Assembly (NCBI GenBank): GCA_035578175.1
Contig: JAQMRL010000010.1
Span: forward strand, 29,503,784-29,567,783
Length of the DNA stretch: 64,000 nucleotides
Reading direction: 5' to 3'
Source: Catonia carolina
Taxonomy: Eukaryota; Arthropoda; Insecta; Hemiptera; Achilidae
Both the position numbers and the translations under genes were made by a program. Positions 55,330-64,000 of this stretch are shown here, in pieces. The notes below the pieces were generated by a model. That model saw nothing but the letters and a program-made list of their open reading frames with translations, ran no database searches and was not told the DNA's origin. How positions within the stretch are numbered: position 1 is the stretch's first letter; every line of letters starts with the position of its first letter.

Positions 55330-56660
55330 CCCTTTCAGTACCAACGTCCGGAGAAAAGGACGTCGAAATATTTTACGTAGTGGCAACATCCGGTTTACCG
55401 GACGTCCGTAAGTCATGCATAAAGTACCAACGTCCGGACAACGGAACATTACCAAAAAACCTTTTGAACAAAATTAATGAAATAATGTATTTTGAAACCG
55501 CCTCCATGACTTAGTGACTAGCGGACTAGCCTACAAAGTGAAAAGGCCCGGGTTCGATTCCCGGCTAGAGTCTGGAAATTATAACACGTAAAAACCATCG
55601 TTAAGGTACCAAAACCCACAGGACCTATTCCGTTATTTCACATCATCAAAATATCGTGTGAATGCACCTTTACTGTTCAACCCAGCAACTGCCTGCACGA
55701 TTACTGTTCGATTAGCAATCGCTTGATTCTTTTATTTTCGGTTGTTTTCATTTTTATTACTGCCCGTTCCCAAGCTTTGTGCAGCTGAGAGGTATGCATT
55801 ACGTCACTATTATTGTAAGAGATTGCGTTAGTAGTTGTAACGTTTTACTTGTATTATGTTTGTAGTAGTCAAGGGTACTATCCAAACTACAAATATTCTG
55901 TATCGCCGTCTACAGCGAATAGTGAAAACAATACCCACGTATGTCACCGCAATAGGCAGCCGACTGCCCATCGAAGACAATGAGATGATTAGTACAGTGT
56001 TATGACGTAGTAGCAGTCTGGTACTTCGTCTGTCCCCTTCAACCCGCAGCTGAACAAAGCTTAGATTCATAAAGTATATTTTTGATTGTTTTTTCCTTCA
56101 TTCTTTTACAAGTTTCACAAATTATTTACAAGCTTTATTTTCCAAATTACAAAACAATTAAGATCTAACAATTACAAAACAATAAAATGTATAATTAAAG
56201 AAAATAACACAATTTATTAAAAAATGCAGAAAAATTACAAATATGATTAAGATCAAACAATATCTACAATATTAATTATAGTGAATGGGAGACATCAGTC
56301 ATAACAATAAAGATGTGTTTACACGAGGCGACTCTAAGGTTACAGATGGTGTGATGTGAAATAACGGAGAAGGTCCAACCCACAATATTTGCTAATAACC
56401 AAGCTGTCGATACGACTTTAATAAACTAAAAAAAACTATTTTTAATGTTGAACCATTTGTTTTTTCTATGAACACAATACCTAAAAATTAATTTGTAATA
56501 GGAAATTTTATTTTTCTGTAACGTTGAAATTTTGGTCACAAATGGCAGGCTTTACGCCTACAAGGTTTCGAAATAAGGGCTGGCACTTTTTGTACACCTT
56601 TATTCAAATTAAATGGCACTAAAGATCAAACTTTTAAATATTGTTTCGGCACTGAAAGGG
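55330..56660. mobile_element. piggyBac-like MITE, 1331 bp
   Basis: TTAA stands at 55326-55329 and 56661-56664. Terminal inverted repeats are CCCTTTCAGTACCAACG (left) and CCCTTTCAGTGCCGAAAC (right, reverse complement). A GACGTCCG-type subterminal motif recurs several times at the left end. CCC... ends and TTAA targets are typical of piggyBac. No transposase ORF; a SINE-B lies inside. Confidence 0.88.
55493..55615 (+). repeat. SINE-B inside the piggyBac-like MITE
   Basis: The tRNA-like head has ACCGCCTCCATGACTTAGTG and GGGTTCGATTCCCGGC, then AGAGTCTGGAAAT, as in the other SINE-B copies. The tail is short. Confidence 0.8.
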
Positions 56661-56761
56661 TTAAAACAAATGGTAAGATGAAAATGTTTTAAGTATGTTT
56701 CCGTTGGTTTCACTGACTTTGAGACTGATTTAAAAATTTTTAAACAAGAAATCGAACTCCA

Positions 56762-57125
56762 GATGCCGCCTCCGTAGTGAGTGGTTAACTTATTTATTTA
56801 TTTAACGTCGCATCAACTGCAACGGTCATTAGCGACGACGTTGGGGTGGAACGTTTTGCAATGTAGGATGAAATGATTTTTTGTAACGTATGAAAATATG
56901 CCGTGCCTGAGTGGGATTCGAACCCAGGGCCGCATGATGAGAGGCGAGCACGTTACCAACTGCGCCAATGTGGCCGGCTTATTAGCTTGCGACTGGTTAA
57001 CTTATTAGCCTACCACACGGAGGTTCCGGGTTCAATTCCCAGCCAGGATCTGGAAATTTTTGCAAGTCAAAATCCCATAGTTACAGTCAGATAATCCACC
57101 GTTGATGCGACTAAATAAATAAATA
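56762..57125 (+). repeat. SINE-B, split by SINE-A
   Basis: The head piece 56762-56791 (GCCGCCTCCGTAGTGAGTGG) and the rest 56980-57125 (GGAGGTTCCGGGTTCAATTC, CCAGGATCTGGAAAT) are one SINE-B interrupted by SINE-A. Confidence 0.82.
56792..56979 (-). repeat. SINE-A, long-tail form, inside SINE-B
   Basis: Minus orientation. Adjacent CTTATT copies are the probable target-site duplication. The tail AACGTCGCATCAACTGC resembles the SINE-B tail (GTTGATGCGACT), which hints at a shared 3' end. Confidence 0.85.
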
Positions 57126-57130
57126 AAAAA

Positions 57131-58365
57131 AATCTAGTGTGAAACACTTACACAACTTTCTCTTGCTAATGTAAATAATGAACAATATAATCTAACATTA
57201 GAAATAAACAAAAAACTAATCTTGACCGCCTCCGTAGCGTAGTGGTTAGCGTGTTAGCCTGCCACGTGGAGGTCCCGGGTTCGATTCCCGGCCAGAGTCT
57301 AGAAATTTTCACGTGTCAAATCCCACAGTTAATGTTTCATAACCCACCGTAGTCGCTAATAAACAAGCAGTTGATGCGACTTTAAATAAAATAAATAAAT
57401 AAAAAAAAAACTAATCTCAATAAACATTTAATCATAAGTGAAAGACGCAAAATGTTTGGCTTAAAAATACGGAAAATCACTCTTTCACGATAAACTAAGC
57501 TCTGTAGAGAAAAATGCTTTAAATAAAAGTTGTAGATCTTTTAATTTCCTATAAATTTGATTTTATACACTTTTGTCGTAAAATGCTAAGCCTGAAATCT
57601 AAAAGAAAATCGATTTTTTACACGTTTTCGGGAGAAAAAAAACAGAAAATTGCTAATTACCGCTTAACTAAGCGTTATACAAAATAATGTTTGAAATAAA
57701 AGTTGTAAGATTTTAAATTCTCTACAACTTTTACAAGAGACATTTTTGCGCTAAAATGCATACTAAAGTCCCAGTCTTAAAAAAAACATTTTTTTTACGA
57801 GAAAACACCCTCACCAAGAATTTCAGCAAACAAGGCGACTACCCTATCTTGTAGAGCATAAACAATGTAGTAAATGAGGCGATGAAAATGCATACTAAAG
57901 TCCCAGTCTTAAAAAAAACAACATTTTTTTTAAGAGAAAATAGCCTCACCAAGAATTTCAGCAAACAAGGCGCCTACCCTATCTTATAGAGCATAAACAA
58001 TGTAGTAAATGAGGCGATTTAAAAAAAAATCGTAAGAGCCGTTTTTTAAAAAATCGTAAGAAAGCGAAAAATTACATGAATAAACTACTACTTCCGGTTG
58101 ACTGATTTTGATAAAAATGTTCGTGTCGGTCCGGTAGTGGTATGTAACTTAAGTTTCAAGTTTCAAGTTCGTACGATGTTCCGTTCTTGAGATATTCTGT
58201 TCACACACACACACATACTCACACAGACCAATCGCTAAAAACATGTCTTTTGGGTTCAAGGGGTCTGAAAACGTGTAAATCCGGTAAATACTCGATTTCG
58301 AAAAATCGACATGTAAACAATACTTTCCTTCCTATTTATTCATATAGGCAAGAGAAAGTAGTAAT
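57131..58365 (-). repeat. Repeat M, long copy with SINE-B and a 135-bp internal tandem duplication
   Basis: It runs from CTAGTGTGAAACACTTACAC to GGCAAGAGAAAGTA. The microsatellite is short here (about 58202-58228). The block GCATACTAAAGTCCCAGTCT...GTAGTAAATGAGGCGAT occurs twice in tandem (about 57758-57885 and 57886-58018). A SINE-B is inserted at 57225-57405. Confidence 0.85.
57225..57405 (+). repeat. SINE-B, full length with target-site duplication
   Basis: Head GCGTAGTGGTTAGCGTGTTA and GGTCCCGGGTTCGATTCCCG; body GAGTCTAGAAATTTTCACG; tail AGTTGATGCGACTTTAAATA. AAAAAACTAATCT flanks both sides. It is the best reference copy of SINE-B. Confidence 0.9.
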
Positions 58366-58370
58366 AAGTC

Positions 58371-58424
58371 GCCCTTAGAAAACACGGATAGAGGGAGAAC
58401 ATTATTTATATTGACTTACAAAAC

Positions 58425-58514
<90 letters not shown>

Positions 58515-58515
58515 A

Positions 58516-58575
<60 letters not shown>

Positions 58576-58578
58576 CAC

Positions 58579-58622
<44 letters not shown>

Positions 58623-58990
58623 CCCAATCGCTAAAAACATGTTTTTTGGGTTCAGGGGGTCTGAAAACGTGTAGATCCGGTAAATACTCGATTTCTTAAA
58701 ATCGACATGAAAACAATACTTTCCTTCCTATATATTCATATAGGCAAGAGAAAGTAATAACTCGTCCTTAGAAAACATGGATACAGGCAGAACATATTTA
58801 TATTGAATTACAAAACTTCACACACGCGCGCGCGCACACACACGCACACACACAAACAGACCAATCGCTAAAAACATGTTTTTTGGGTCAGGGGGTCTGA
58901 AAACGTGTAGATCCGGTAAATACTCGATTTCGAAAAATCGACATGAAAACAATACTTTCCTTCCCATATTATATTCATATACGTAAGAGA
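58371..58990. repeat. Tandem array of microsatellite-bearing units derived from repeat M
   Basis: Two further copies of the microsatellite end of repeat M (58371-58757 and 58758-58990) follow the one in the previous element. Each is preceded by a shared flank (GAAAACAYGGATASAGG, ACAAAACTTCA), and a third flank copy ends at 59060. The second unit carries a 195-bp (CA)n/(GCAC)n tract (58426-58621). This is a recent tandem segmental duplication. Confidence 0.88.
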
Positions 58991-59143
58991 AAGTAGTAAG
59001 TTGCTCTCAAAAAACATGGATACAGGGAGAACACATTTATATTAAATTACAAAACTTCAGGTAAGTTAGTGAAATAGTGATGAGCGAGTGAAATAAGACA
59101 CATTTTATATCAACAGATATTTATAAACAGATCTTTGTTACAG

Positions 59144-59270
59144 GTCAACTGAAATAATAAAAAAGAGAATCTGTAAACTCCACTTACAACCAGATTTTAT
59201 GTTTCAAATAACAGATCTCTATAAAGAGAATATGCAATATATTAGTCATCTACATAAATTTGTCAAGGGG
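59144..59270 (+). CDS. CYP4: Cytochrome P450 (CYP4 clan), helix F-G region exon
   Basis: The exon lies between CTTTGTTACAG and GTAAGT. It completes the Leu codon of the previous exon and ends in phase 0. STEIIKKRICKLHLQPDFMF then QITDLYKENMQYISHLHKFV fits CYP4 proteins, where ...R....WLQPD..F.LT......Q......LH.F...VI is the rule. This region lines the substrate access channel. The start lies about 85 bp after the tandem microsatellite array. Confidence 0.94.
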
Positions 59271-59426
59271 GTAAGTTTCTTTCACTTACTAATTTTATTT
59301 TAAGCACATTTTTAATAATTGGTACCTATAACTCATTGTTTGAAGATAATAAACTAAACTGGTTGTAAACATTCAGACCCTGCCTATACTAAAAATGCGA
59401 AAATATTGTTTAATTGTATTCATATA

Positions 59427-60508
59427 CAGTCAATTCTGAATAATTGAGGCACATCGGGATCGGAGCGTTTTGGCTCAATTAAACGGCTGGCTCTAATAAA
59501 TGAATTCGTAAACTGTGGCGGATACGATACTGTATTTTATTAAAATTATCATATACATAAATTTTACATGCAAGTTCTATCCATATACACACGAAACAAA
59601 TAAAAGGGTATCAGAACAATGATTAACTTTTTAGCAAAACCTTTTGCCTTGGTTTTAAGCATTGGACCATTGATACTAACACCTTGCGAAGTTACAATGG
59701 CAAACCATTAATTCAACGCTTCTCAATAAATGGATCCTTCCTTCACGTTTTCTTTTCTGAGATACAAGCTATCATAATTTTCGGTACACCGATTAGTTTT
59801 GATAGTTTACGTTGGCTTAAGTTAGGTGGATAAGTTTTTATTTTGTCGAAAAGCTTTATTCGTTCACACAGTCATACCGTTACGCGGCATTTAACTCACA
59901 AAGACGTTAATAGAAGGTACTGTACTGTAAGCCTACGCATAAAACTATCAACACATTTTGTGAACGATTGGGTATTAAAAAAAAAAGGAATACTTGCAGA
60001 TAACAAAACAACCAGACTCGAGAAACAGTGTATTACAGTACCGCATGACATCACAAAAACTGATTAGAAGCATAGAATTATGAACGTTCCATGCACGTAT
60101 GACAAGTGACAACTAACCAAGGAAGCTATACATTTTGTAAGGTTGGGCATAACTAGTGGATATGACTCACTGAAATTTGTGCAATGACGATTATGTAGCC
60201 TACGCATTGTACTGTAAATAACATCTCTGTTATGACTGATGTGTGATTACTATTCTTTATCTGTCGAAATGTTCACATTATCTTATCTTGCCGCTTAGAA
60301 CCACGGGTTGCTCGTCGCTTGCCTGTAATGGTTTTAATAAAACATATATGTACTTACATAAGATTGGCCCCAATAAGCGGCATTATGGACCGAATAAACG
60401 GAGTACTTATAAATGTAAAAGCCCGTTCTGTTTTTGTTCATTAAAGAAAACTGTCCCAACAAACCGGCTGCCCAATTAACCAGTGGACCAATTATCCGGA
60501 ATCGACTC
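59427..60508. mobile_element. pogo/Tigger-like MITE, 1082 bp
   Basis: TA at 59425-59426 and 60509-60510. Ends: CAGTCAATTCTGAATAATTG (left) and GAGTCGATTCCGGATAATTG (right, reverse complement). TA targets with CAGT... ends of this kind are typical of pogo-type elements. No transposase frame is present. Confidence 0.8.
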
Positions 60509-60510
60509 TA

Positions 60511-60978
60511 TTATGTATTTTTTAAAATATTTAGTTAAAACCACTAGTATTATGGTAAAACAGTAAACACTTACCAATGTTTTAGAGCATGTTAGTGTAT
60601 TTCATACACATCTTCTGTATTATCTTCAACTCTATGAAGAGTCCAAATTTAAAACTTCCTACTTGTACCACGACAGATAAGGAATCTGTATTAATTTGTA
60701 ATTTTTTTTCTAACATCTGAGAATATTTACAATCAGTTTAAAAAACAAATAGCATGAACGGGTTCACATGACAAAGACAATACCCAATGGTATAGCTTCA
60801 GAAACGAAAAAAATTAAGTATAATTTTTAAAATATTAACAAGATAAAAGATGAATAACGTTAATAGAAAAGGTAACCAAATTAATAACGGTGATAATAGA
60901 ATGGGTAGAGGAAGAAGATGATATTATTAGAGATGATGTTGATGTTGACATGGACTTCAATTATTTTAAAAATGTACG
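60511..60978. other. AT-rich intron DNA, nothing recognised
   Basis: Spacer between the pogo-like MITE and a Jockey-like fragment. Confidence 0.5.
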
Positions 60979-61720
60979 TCAGTCGGTAAATCTAAACGGA
61001 AGGTCAAGCAATTTTATTCGTTTCAGTCGTGTTACGTCTTCGCTATTATCAAGTAAATTAAGCGCCAAAGAATTCGGGTAATCTGCTAATTTTTCTTGAT
61101 ATTTAGAACTTAGTTGCGTGATTTCCTCTTTCACGGTGTTGACACATAAGTCCTTATGCAATGTATCATTTGTCACATACCATGGAGCATTTGTTATTAT
61201 CCGTAAGACTTTCGACTGGAATCGTTGGACGATAGCAAGATTTGATTTCGCAGCTGAACCCCAAAGCGGTAACCCATAAGTACACAGCGGTTTCAGTATG
61301 ACTTTGTACAGTAGAAGCTTGCTCTCTAATGACAGCTGCTCTGTGAACGTTTGTTCATCATCCAATACAAATCCCTCAGCTTCAATCTTTACAATCTTTT
61401 CAATCTTTATGTGAAAAGCACATATTTTCCACTCTGCAAATGACACTTTCACTTCATTCACCACAGTGTCTGGCTGTATAACGAAATCCATTACTTTCAG
61501 AGCAGATAGCTCTGATTAGTGTCTTTTACACCTTTACCTCTTCTGTTCTTAAATGATTCAGTCATCTAATTGCGTCTTTTGCGTGTATTCCAAATATGTT
61601 TGGACCAGGTAAGGCGTCGATCTAAGTGCAGTCCCAAGTATTTTACATCATCCGACTGAGGAACTGGTCTTTCATTTAGTCGTATCGGTGGACATGTGTC
61701 TTTCCTCAAAGTTAACGTAA
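60979..61720 (-). pseudogene. Jockey-like reverse transcriptase C-terminus, split by a SINE-D piece
   Basis: Minus strand: LNERPVPQSDDVKYLGLHLD plus RRLTWSKHIWNTRKR (61720-61575), then a SINE-D piece, then LSLESKLLLYKVILKPLCTY, GLPLWGSAAKSNLAIVQRFQ and APWYVTNDTLHKDLCVNTVK (about 61370-61100). The long frame that starts in SINE-D and runs into the RT tail is a fusion by insertion, not a real gene. Confidence 0.87.
61405..61570 (-). repeat. SINE-D, partial, inside the Jockey-like fragment
   Basis: It carries the middle of SINE-D (AAGCACATATTTTCCACTCT to TTAAATGATTCAGTCATCTA) and lacks both ends. Confidence 0.82.
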
Positions 61721-61826
61721 TATGTCTACAGCTATATATACGTATTACAGCTCATGTCTTGATTTGTCGTCATTTATTTTATTTTGTAATTTTAATGTAT
61801 AATTTTATATTTTAATGATTTTTGGT

Positions 61827-62160
61827 AAACCCACCGGGTTGGTCTAGAGGTAAAGTCGTCGCCAAAATCAGCCGTTTAACAGCTGATTTTAGGAGACAAA
61901 GGTTCCTGGTTCAAATCCTAGTAAAGGTAGTTACTTTTATACGGACTTGAATACTAGACAGTGGTTACCGGTGTACTTTGATGGTTGGGGTTTAATTAAT
62001 GATACTCTCTCAGGAATGGTCGGCCTGGGTCTGTACAAGACTACACCTCATTTACACGTCATACACATCATTCTCATCTCATTGGGTCATGGGGTTGCTT
62101 ATTGTTCTAAATTGAACAGATTGCAACTTACACAAATTAGGAATTTAAAAAAAAAGAAAA
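61827..62160 (+). repeat. SINE-C, full length, ending 38 bp before a P450 exon
   Basis: Head ACCCACCGGGTTGGTCTAGA, B-box GGTTCAAATCC, body and A-rich tail are all present. GATTTTTGG at 61817-61825 and 62161-62169 is the target-site duplication. The exon acceptor lies at 62198, only 29 bp after the second duplication copy. Confidence 0.92.
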
Positions 62161-62198
62161 GATTTTTGGCAATAAATAATGAATTTGAATTATTACAG

Positions 62199-62271
62199 GT
62201 AATTAGGAAACGAAAACTTGCAAGAACCAAAGAAGAACAAGCAGGTGATGGTTTTGATGATGGTCTAATGG
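62199..62271 (+). CDS. CYP4: Cytochrome P450 (CYP4 clan), exon before helix I
   Basis: The exon lies between TGAATTATTACAG and GTAAGA, in phase 0, leaving one base of a split codon. It encodes VIRKRKLARTKEEQAGDGFD then DGLMG. CYP4 proteins have VI..R+......(basic/acidic linker)....FLDLL at this place, just before helix I. The acceptor has a weak pyrimidine tract. Remaining exons (helix I AGxDTT-type motif, ExxR, heme Cys) lie outside the window. Confidence 0.9.
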
Positions 62272-62501
62272 GTAAGATCAGTAAGAATTTGAGTTGTCAT
62301 TCAGAACTGACTGCTTGAATGCTTATGAAGAAACTTTTCGGCAACTGGTTCTATTATTCGTATTACAGCTCATGAATGAACTTTTTCGAATACATTGAAT
62401 CTCTGAAGATGCTAAATATTAATACATTTGCCCTGAACAGAATTTAATCCGACTCAAATATTCCACATTTACAGACCATTAATAATTGCTCAGATATAGA
62501 T
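62272..62501. other. Intron DNA, nothing recognised
   Basis: Start of the next P450 intron. Confidence 0.5.
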
Positions 62502-62895
62502 TGTTGTTTAGGTCATCAGCTGAAAGACTGAGTTTGAATCTGTAGAGGTTTTACTAAGTAAAACGAGGAATGAGGTGGTTTACCTATGCCTTCCTCACTG
62601 AGTGGAAAAGTATGCTTATCAGCATGCCGGGCCCTCTGAAAAGCACATATTTTCCACTCTGCAAATGACACTTTCACTTCATTCACCACAGGGTCTGGCT
62701 GTATAACGAAATCCATTACTTTCAAAGGAGATAGTGAAACTCTGATTAGTGTATTTTACACCTCTACCTCTTCTGTTCTTAAATGATTCAGTCATCCAAT
62801 TGGCTGACCATGTGATAAGAAACACAACTATTTATTTTAGCCCTGCAACTAACAGATTGGGTGTAAATAATTTGACACTCCACCTGTCCGTTATC
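62502..62895 (-). repeat. SINE-D, full length
   Basis: Reverse orientation, from GTTGTTTAGGTCATCAGCTG to CTCCACCTGTCCGTTATCGG. Confidence 0.86.
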
Positions 62896-62974
62896 GGCAA
62901 CAGATATAGATATCAATTCTAAATGAATTACATATACACCAAAAAGATCAGGGAATCGTATATTATTTCTGAAA

Positions 62975-63050
62975 TTACAGTAAAACCTCATTGTCCGATC
63001 CTCATTGATCTAGATCGCCGGATAATCCCAGATCAGATTTCTACACTTTT
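62975..63050 (+). mobile_element. Possible Tigger-like terminal fragment
   Basis: ACAGTAAAACCTCATTGTCC and GCCGGATAATCC resemble one end of a Tigger/pogo element. The other end is not seen. Confidence 0.35.
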
Positions 63051-63179
63051 TTAATTTTATTTTCAAATTAATAATGATTTTTAACTAAGATAGCGAGAAC
63101 ATAAATATAAGTGCATCAAACATTCGCTTTTTATTTTGATTAAATGTACATACAGTTCCTGCGTATATTGTATAGTAAA

Positions 63180-63312
63180 TCTATACCTACTAATATAATA
63201 AAGAAGAAACGTCTGTTTGTTTGTTTGTATGAGGTAATCTCAGAAACTACTGAACTGATTTTAAAATAATCTTTCATTGTGCATAGCTTAGAGCTTCCTG
63301 ATCAATATAAGC
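63180..63312 (+). mobile_element. Helitron-like 5' end, plus orientation
   Basis: A|TCTATACCTACTAATATAATA then GTTTGTTTGTTTGTATGAGG and CTACTGAACTGATTTTAAAA match the 5' ends (reverse strand) of 11393-12176 and 26273-27049. It is cut at 63312 by a mariner terminus. Confidence 0.7.
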
Positions 63313-63314
63313 TA

Positions 63315-63875
63315 CGAGGGTTATCCAGAAAATAACCTCCGTTTTGAAATAAAAAGTAAACGGGTGAAGATACAAAAACTTTATTATATAGTTCATATTA
63401 AAACTACAGTTTTTCTCTATTTTTCGACATAGTCGCCAAACAGATTCAAGCACTTGTTGTACCTTGGAACAGTCTTTGAAATACCCTCTGCATAAAAATC
63501 TGCCGCCTGTGAATGTAGCCCCAACCATTCACGGCGTTTTGAAGCTCTTCGTCATTGGCGAACCGCTGAGATGCAAGCCTTCATGTTCGGGAACAGGTGA
63601 AAGTCACTAGGAGCCAAGTCCGGGCTGTATGGGGGATGATCGAAAACGTCTCATTTAAACTTGACCAAAAGTTCATTTGTTCTTCGAGCTGTATGAGGAT
63701 GAGCGTTGTCATGCACAAACACAACACCTTACTCATCTTACTCGTTGATTTTATGGAACTTGGAACGACCATCACTTCTGCTGTCTACTGTGAAACTTTA
63801 AACAGACTAAGAAGAGCGATCCAAAACAAGCGTCGTGGCCTTCTGACACGTGGTGTTGTGTTTGTGCATGACAAT
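63315..63875. pseudogene. mariner-like element, broken and partly inverted
   Basis: After TA the plus strand begins CGAGGGTTATCCAGAAAATA, a mariner terminal sequence. The minus strand from 63728 encodes GVVFVHDNAHPHTARRTNEL, PPYSPDLAPSDFHLFPNMKA and, after frameshifts, the C-terminal FYAEGISKTVPRYNKCLNLF. The plus strand from about 63745 encodes MELGTTITSAVYCETLNRLR then RGVVFVHDN, the part that normally precedes the first segment. So the N-side segment is inverted relative to the C-side segment. It cannot encode an enzyme. Confidence 0.85.
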
Positions 63876-63948
63876 CTCAGATCCAAATCTGTAATAATAA
63901 TCTCAGATACAAACAAACAGACGTTTCTCTTTATTATATTAGTATAGA
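63876..63948 (-). mobile_element. Helitron-like 5' end, minus orientation
   Basis: ACAAACAAACAGACGTTTCT and TTATATTAGTATAGA|T is the reverse complement of the 63180 end. With it the fragment encloses the broken mariner between two inverted Helitron ends. Confidence 0.7.
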
Positions 63949-64000
63949 TAAGTAATATACAATTTACTCCAAAAACCCTATTGATAAGATTCTATGTTTG

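Noticed and set aside
60979..61491. A 170-residue protein gene
   Set aside because: The frame runs from SINE-D into a Jockey-like reverse-transcriptase tail; it is an insertion chimera.

Overview
The window is AT-rich animal DNA, most likely from an insect genome that is large and rich in repeats. The evidence is GT..AG introns, a CYP4-type cytochrome P450 gene, BEL/Pao, mariner, RTE-like and Jockey-like elements, several tRNA-derived SINE families, and long CA/GT microsatellites. The species cannot be named from the sequence; the element mix would suit a hemipteran or similar insect, but that is a guess.

The only host gene I can support is a plus-strand CYP4-clan P450. Seven internal exons (10704-10895, 25000-25106, 40863-40950, 44201-44386, 51535-51604, 59144-59270, 62199-62271) join in phase across six GT..AG introns of about 14.1, 15.8, 3.3, 7.1, 7.5 and 2.9 kb. 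Together they encode about 280 residues, from the membrane anchor and proline hinge to the region before helix I. The first coding exon was not found. The catalytic half (helix I, ExxR, heme-binding Cys) must lie beyond base 64000. The gene therefore spans more than 51 kb for 843 coding bases.

Nearly everything else is transposable-element debris in the introns and upstream DNA. 1-10.7 kb: SINEs, an RTE-like 3' end, two matching mariner stubs, an LTR plus primer-binding site. 10.9-25 kb: Helitron-like copy, TIR element, decayed Tc1-like element, nested SINEs, a tandem-repeat block. 25.1-40.9 kb: two TTAA-flanked elements each invaded by a GT-microsatellite repeat (called repeat M here), an RTE-like endonuclease fragment, and a young BEL/Pao retrotransposon (33254-39133) that has lost its integrase. 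41-51.5 kb: several non-LTR reverse-transcriptase tails, a fold-back element and a TTAA MITE. 51.6-62.2 kb: an apparently intact mariner (53506-54831), a piggyBac-like MITE, a triplicated microsatellite array and a pogo-like MITE. 62.3-64 kb: SINE and a Helitron/mariner inverted structure.

No bacterial-type system, CRISPR array or operon is present. The most notable points are the P450 gene assembled from small exons, the integrase-less BEL/Pao with 237-bp LTRs differing at one base, the intact mariner, a SINE inserted 29 bp upstream of a P450 exon, and several uncatalogued repeat families (SINE-A to SINE-D, M, K, R and others; labels are local to this report).
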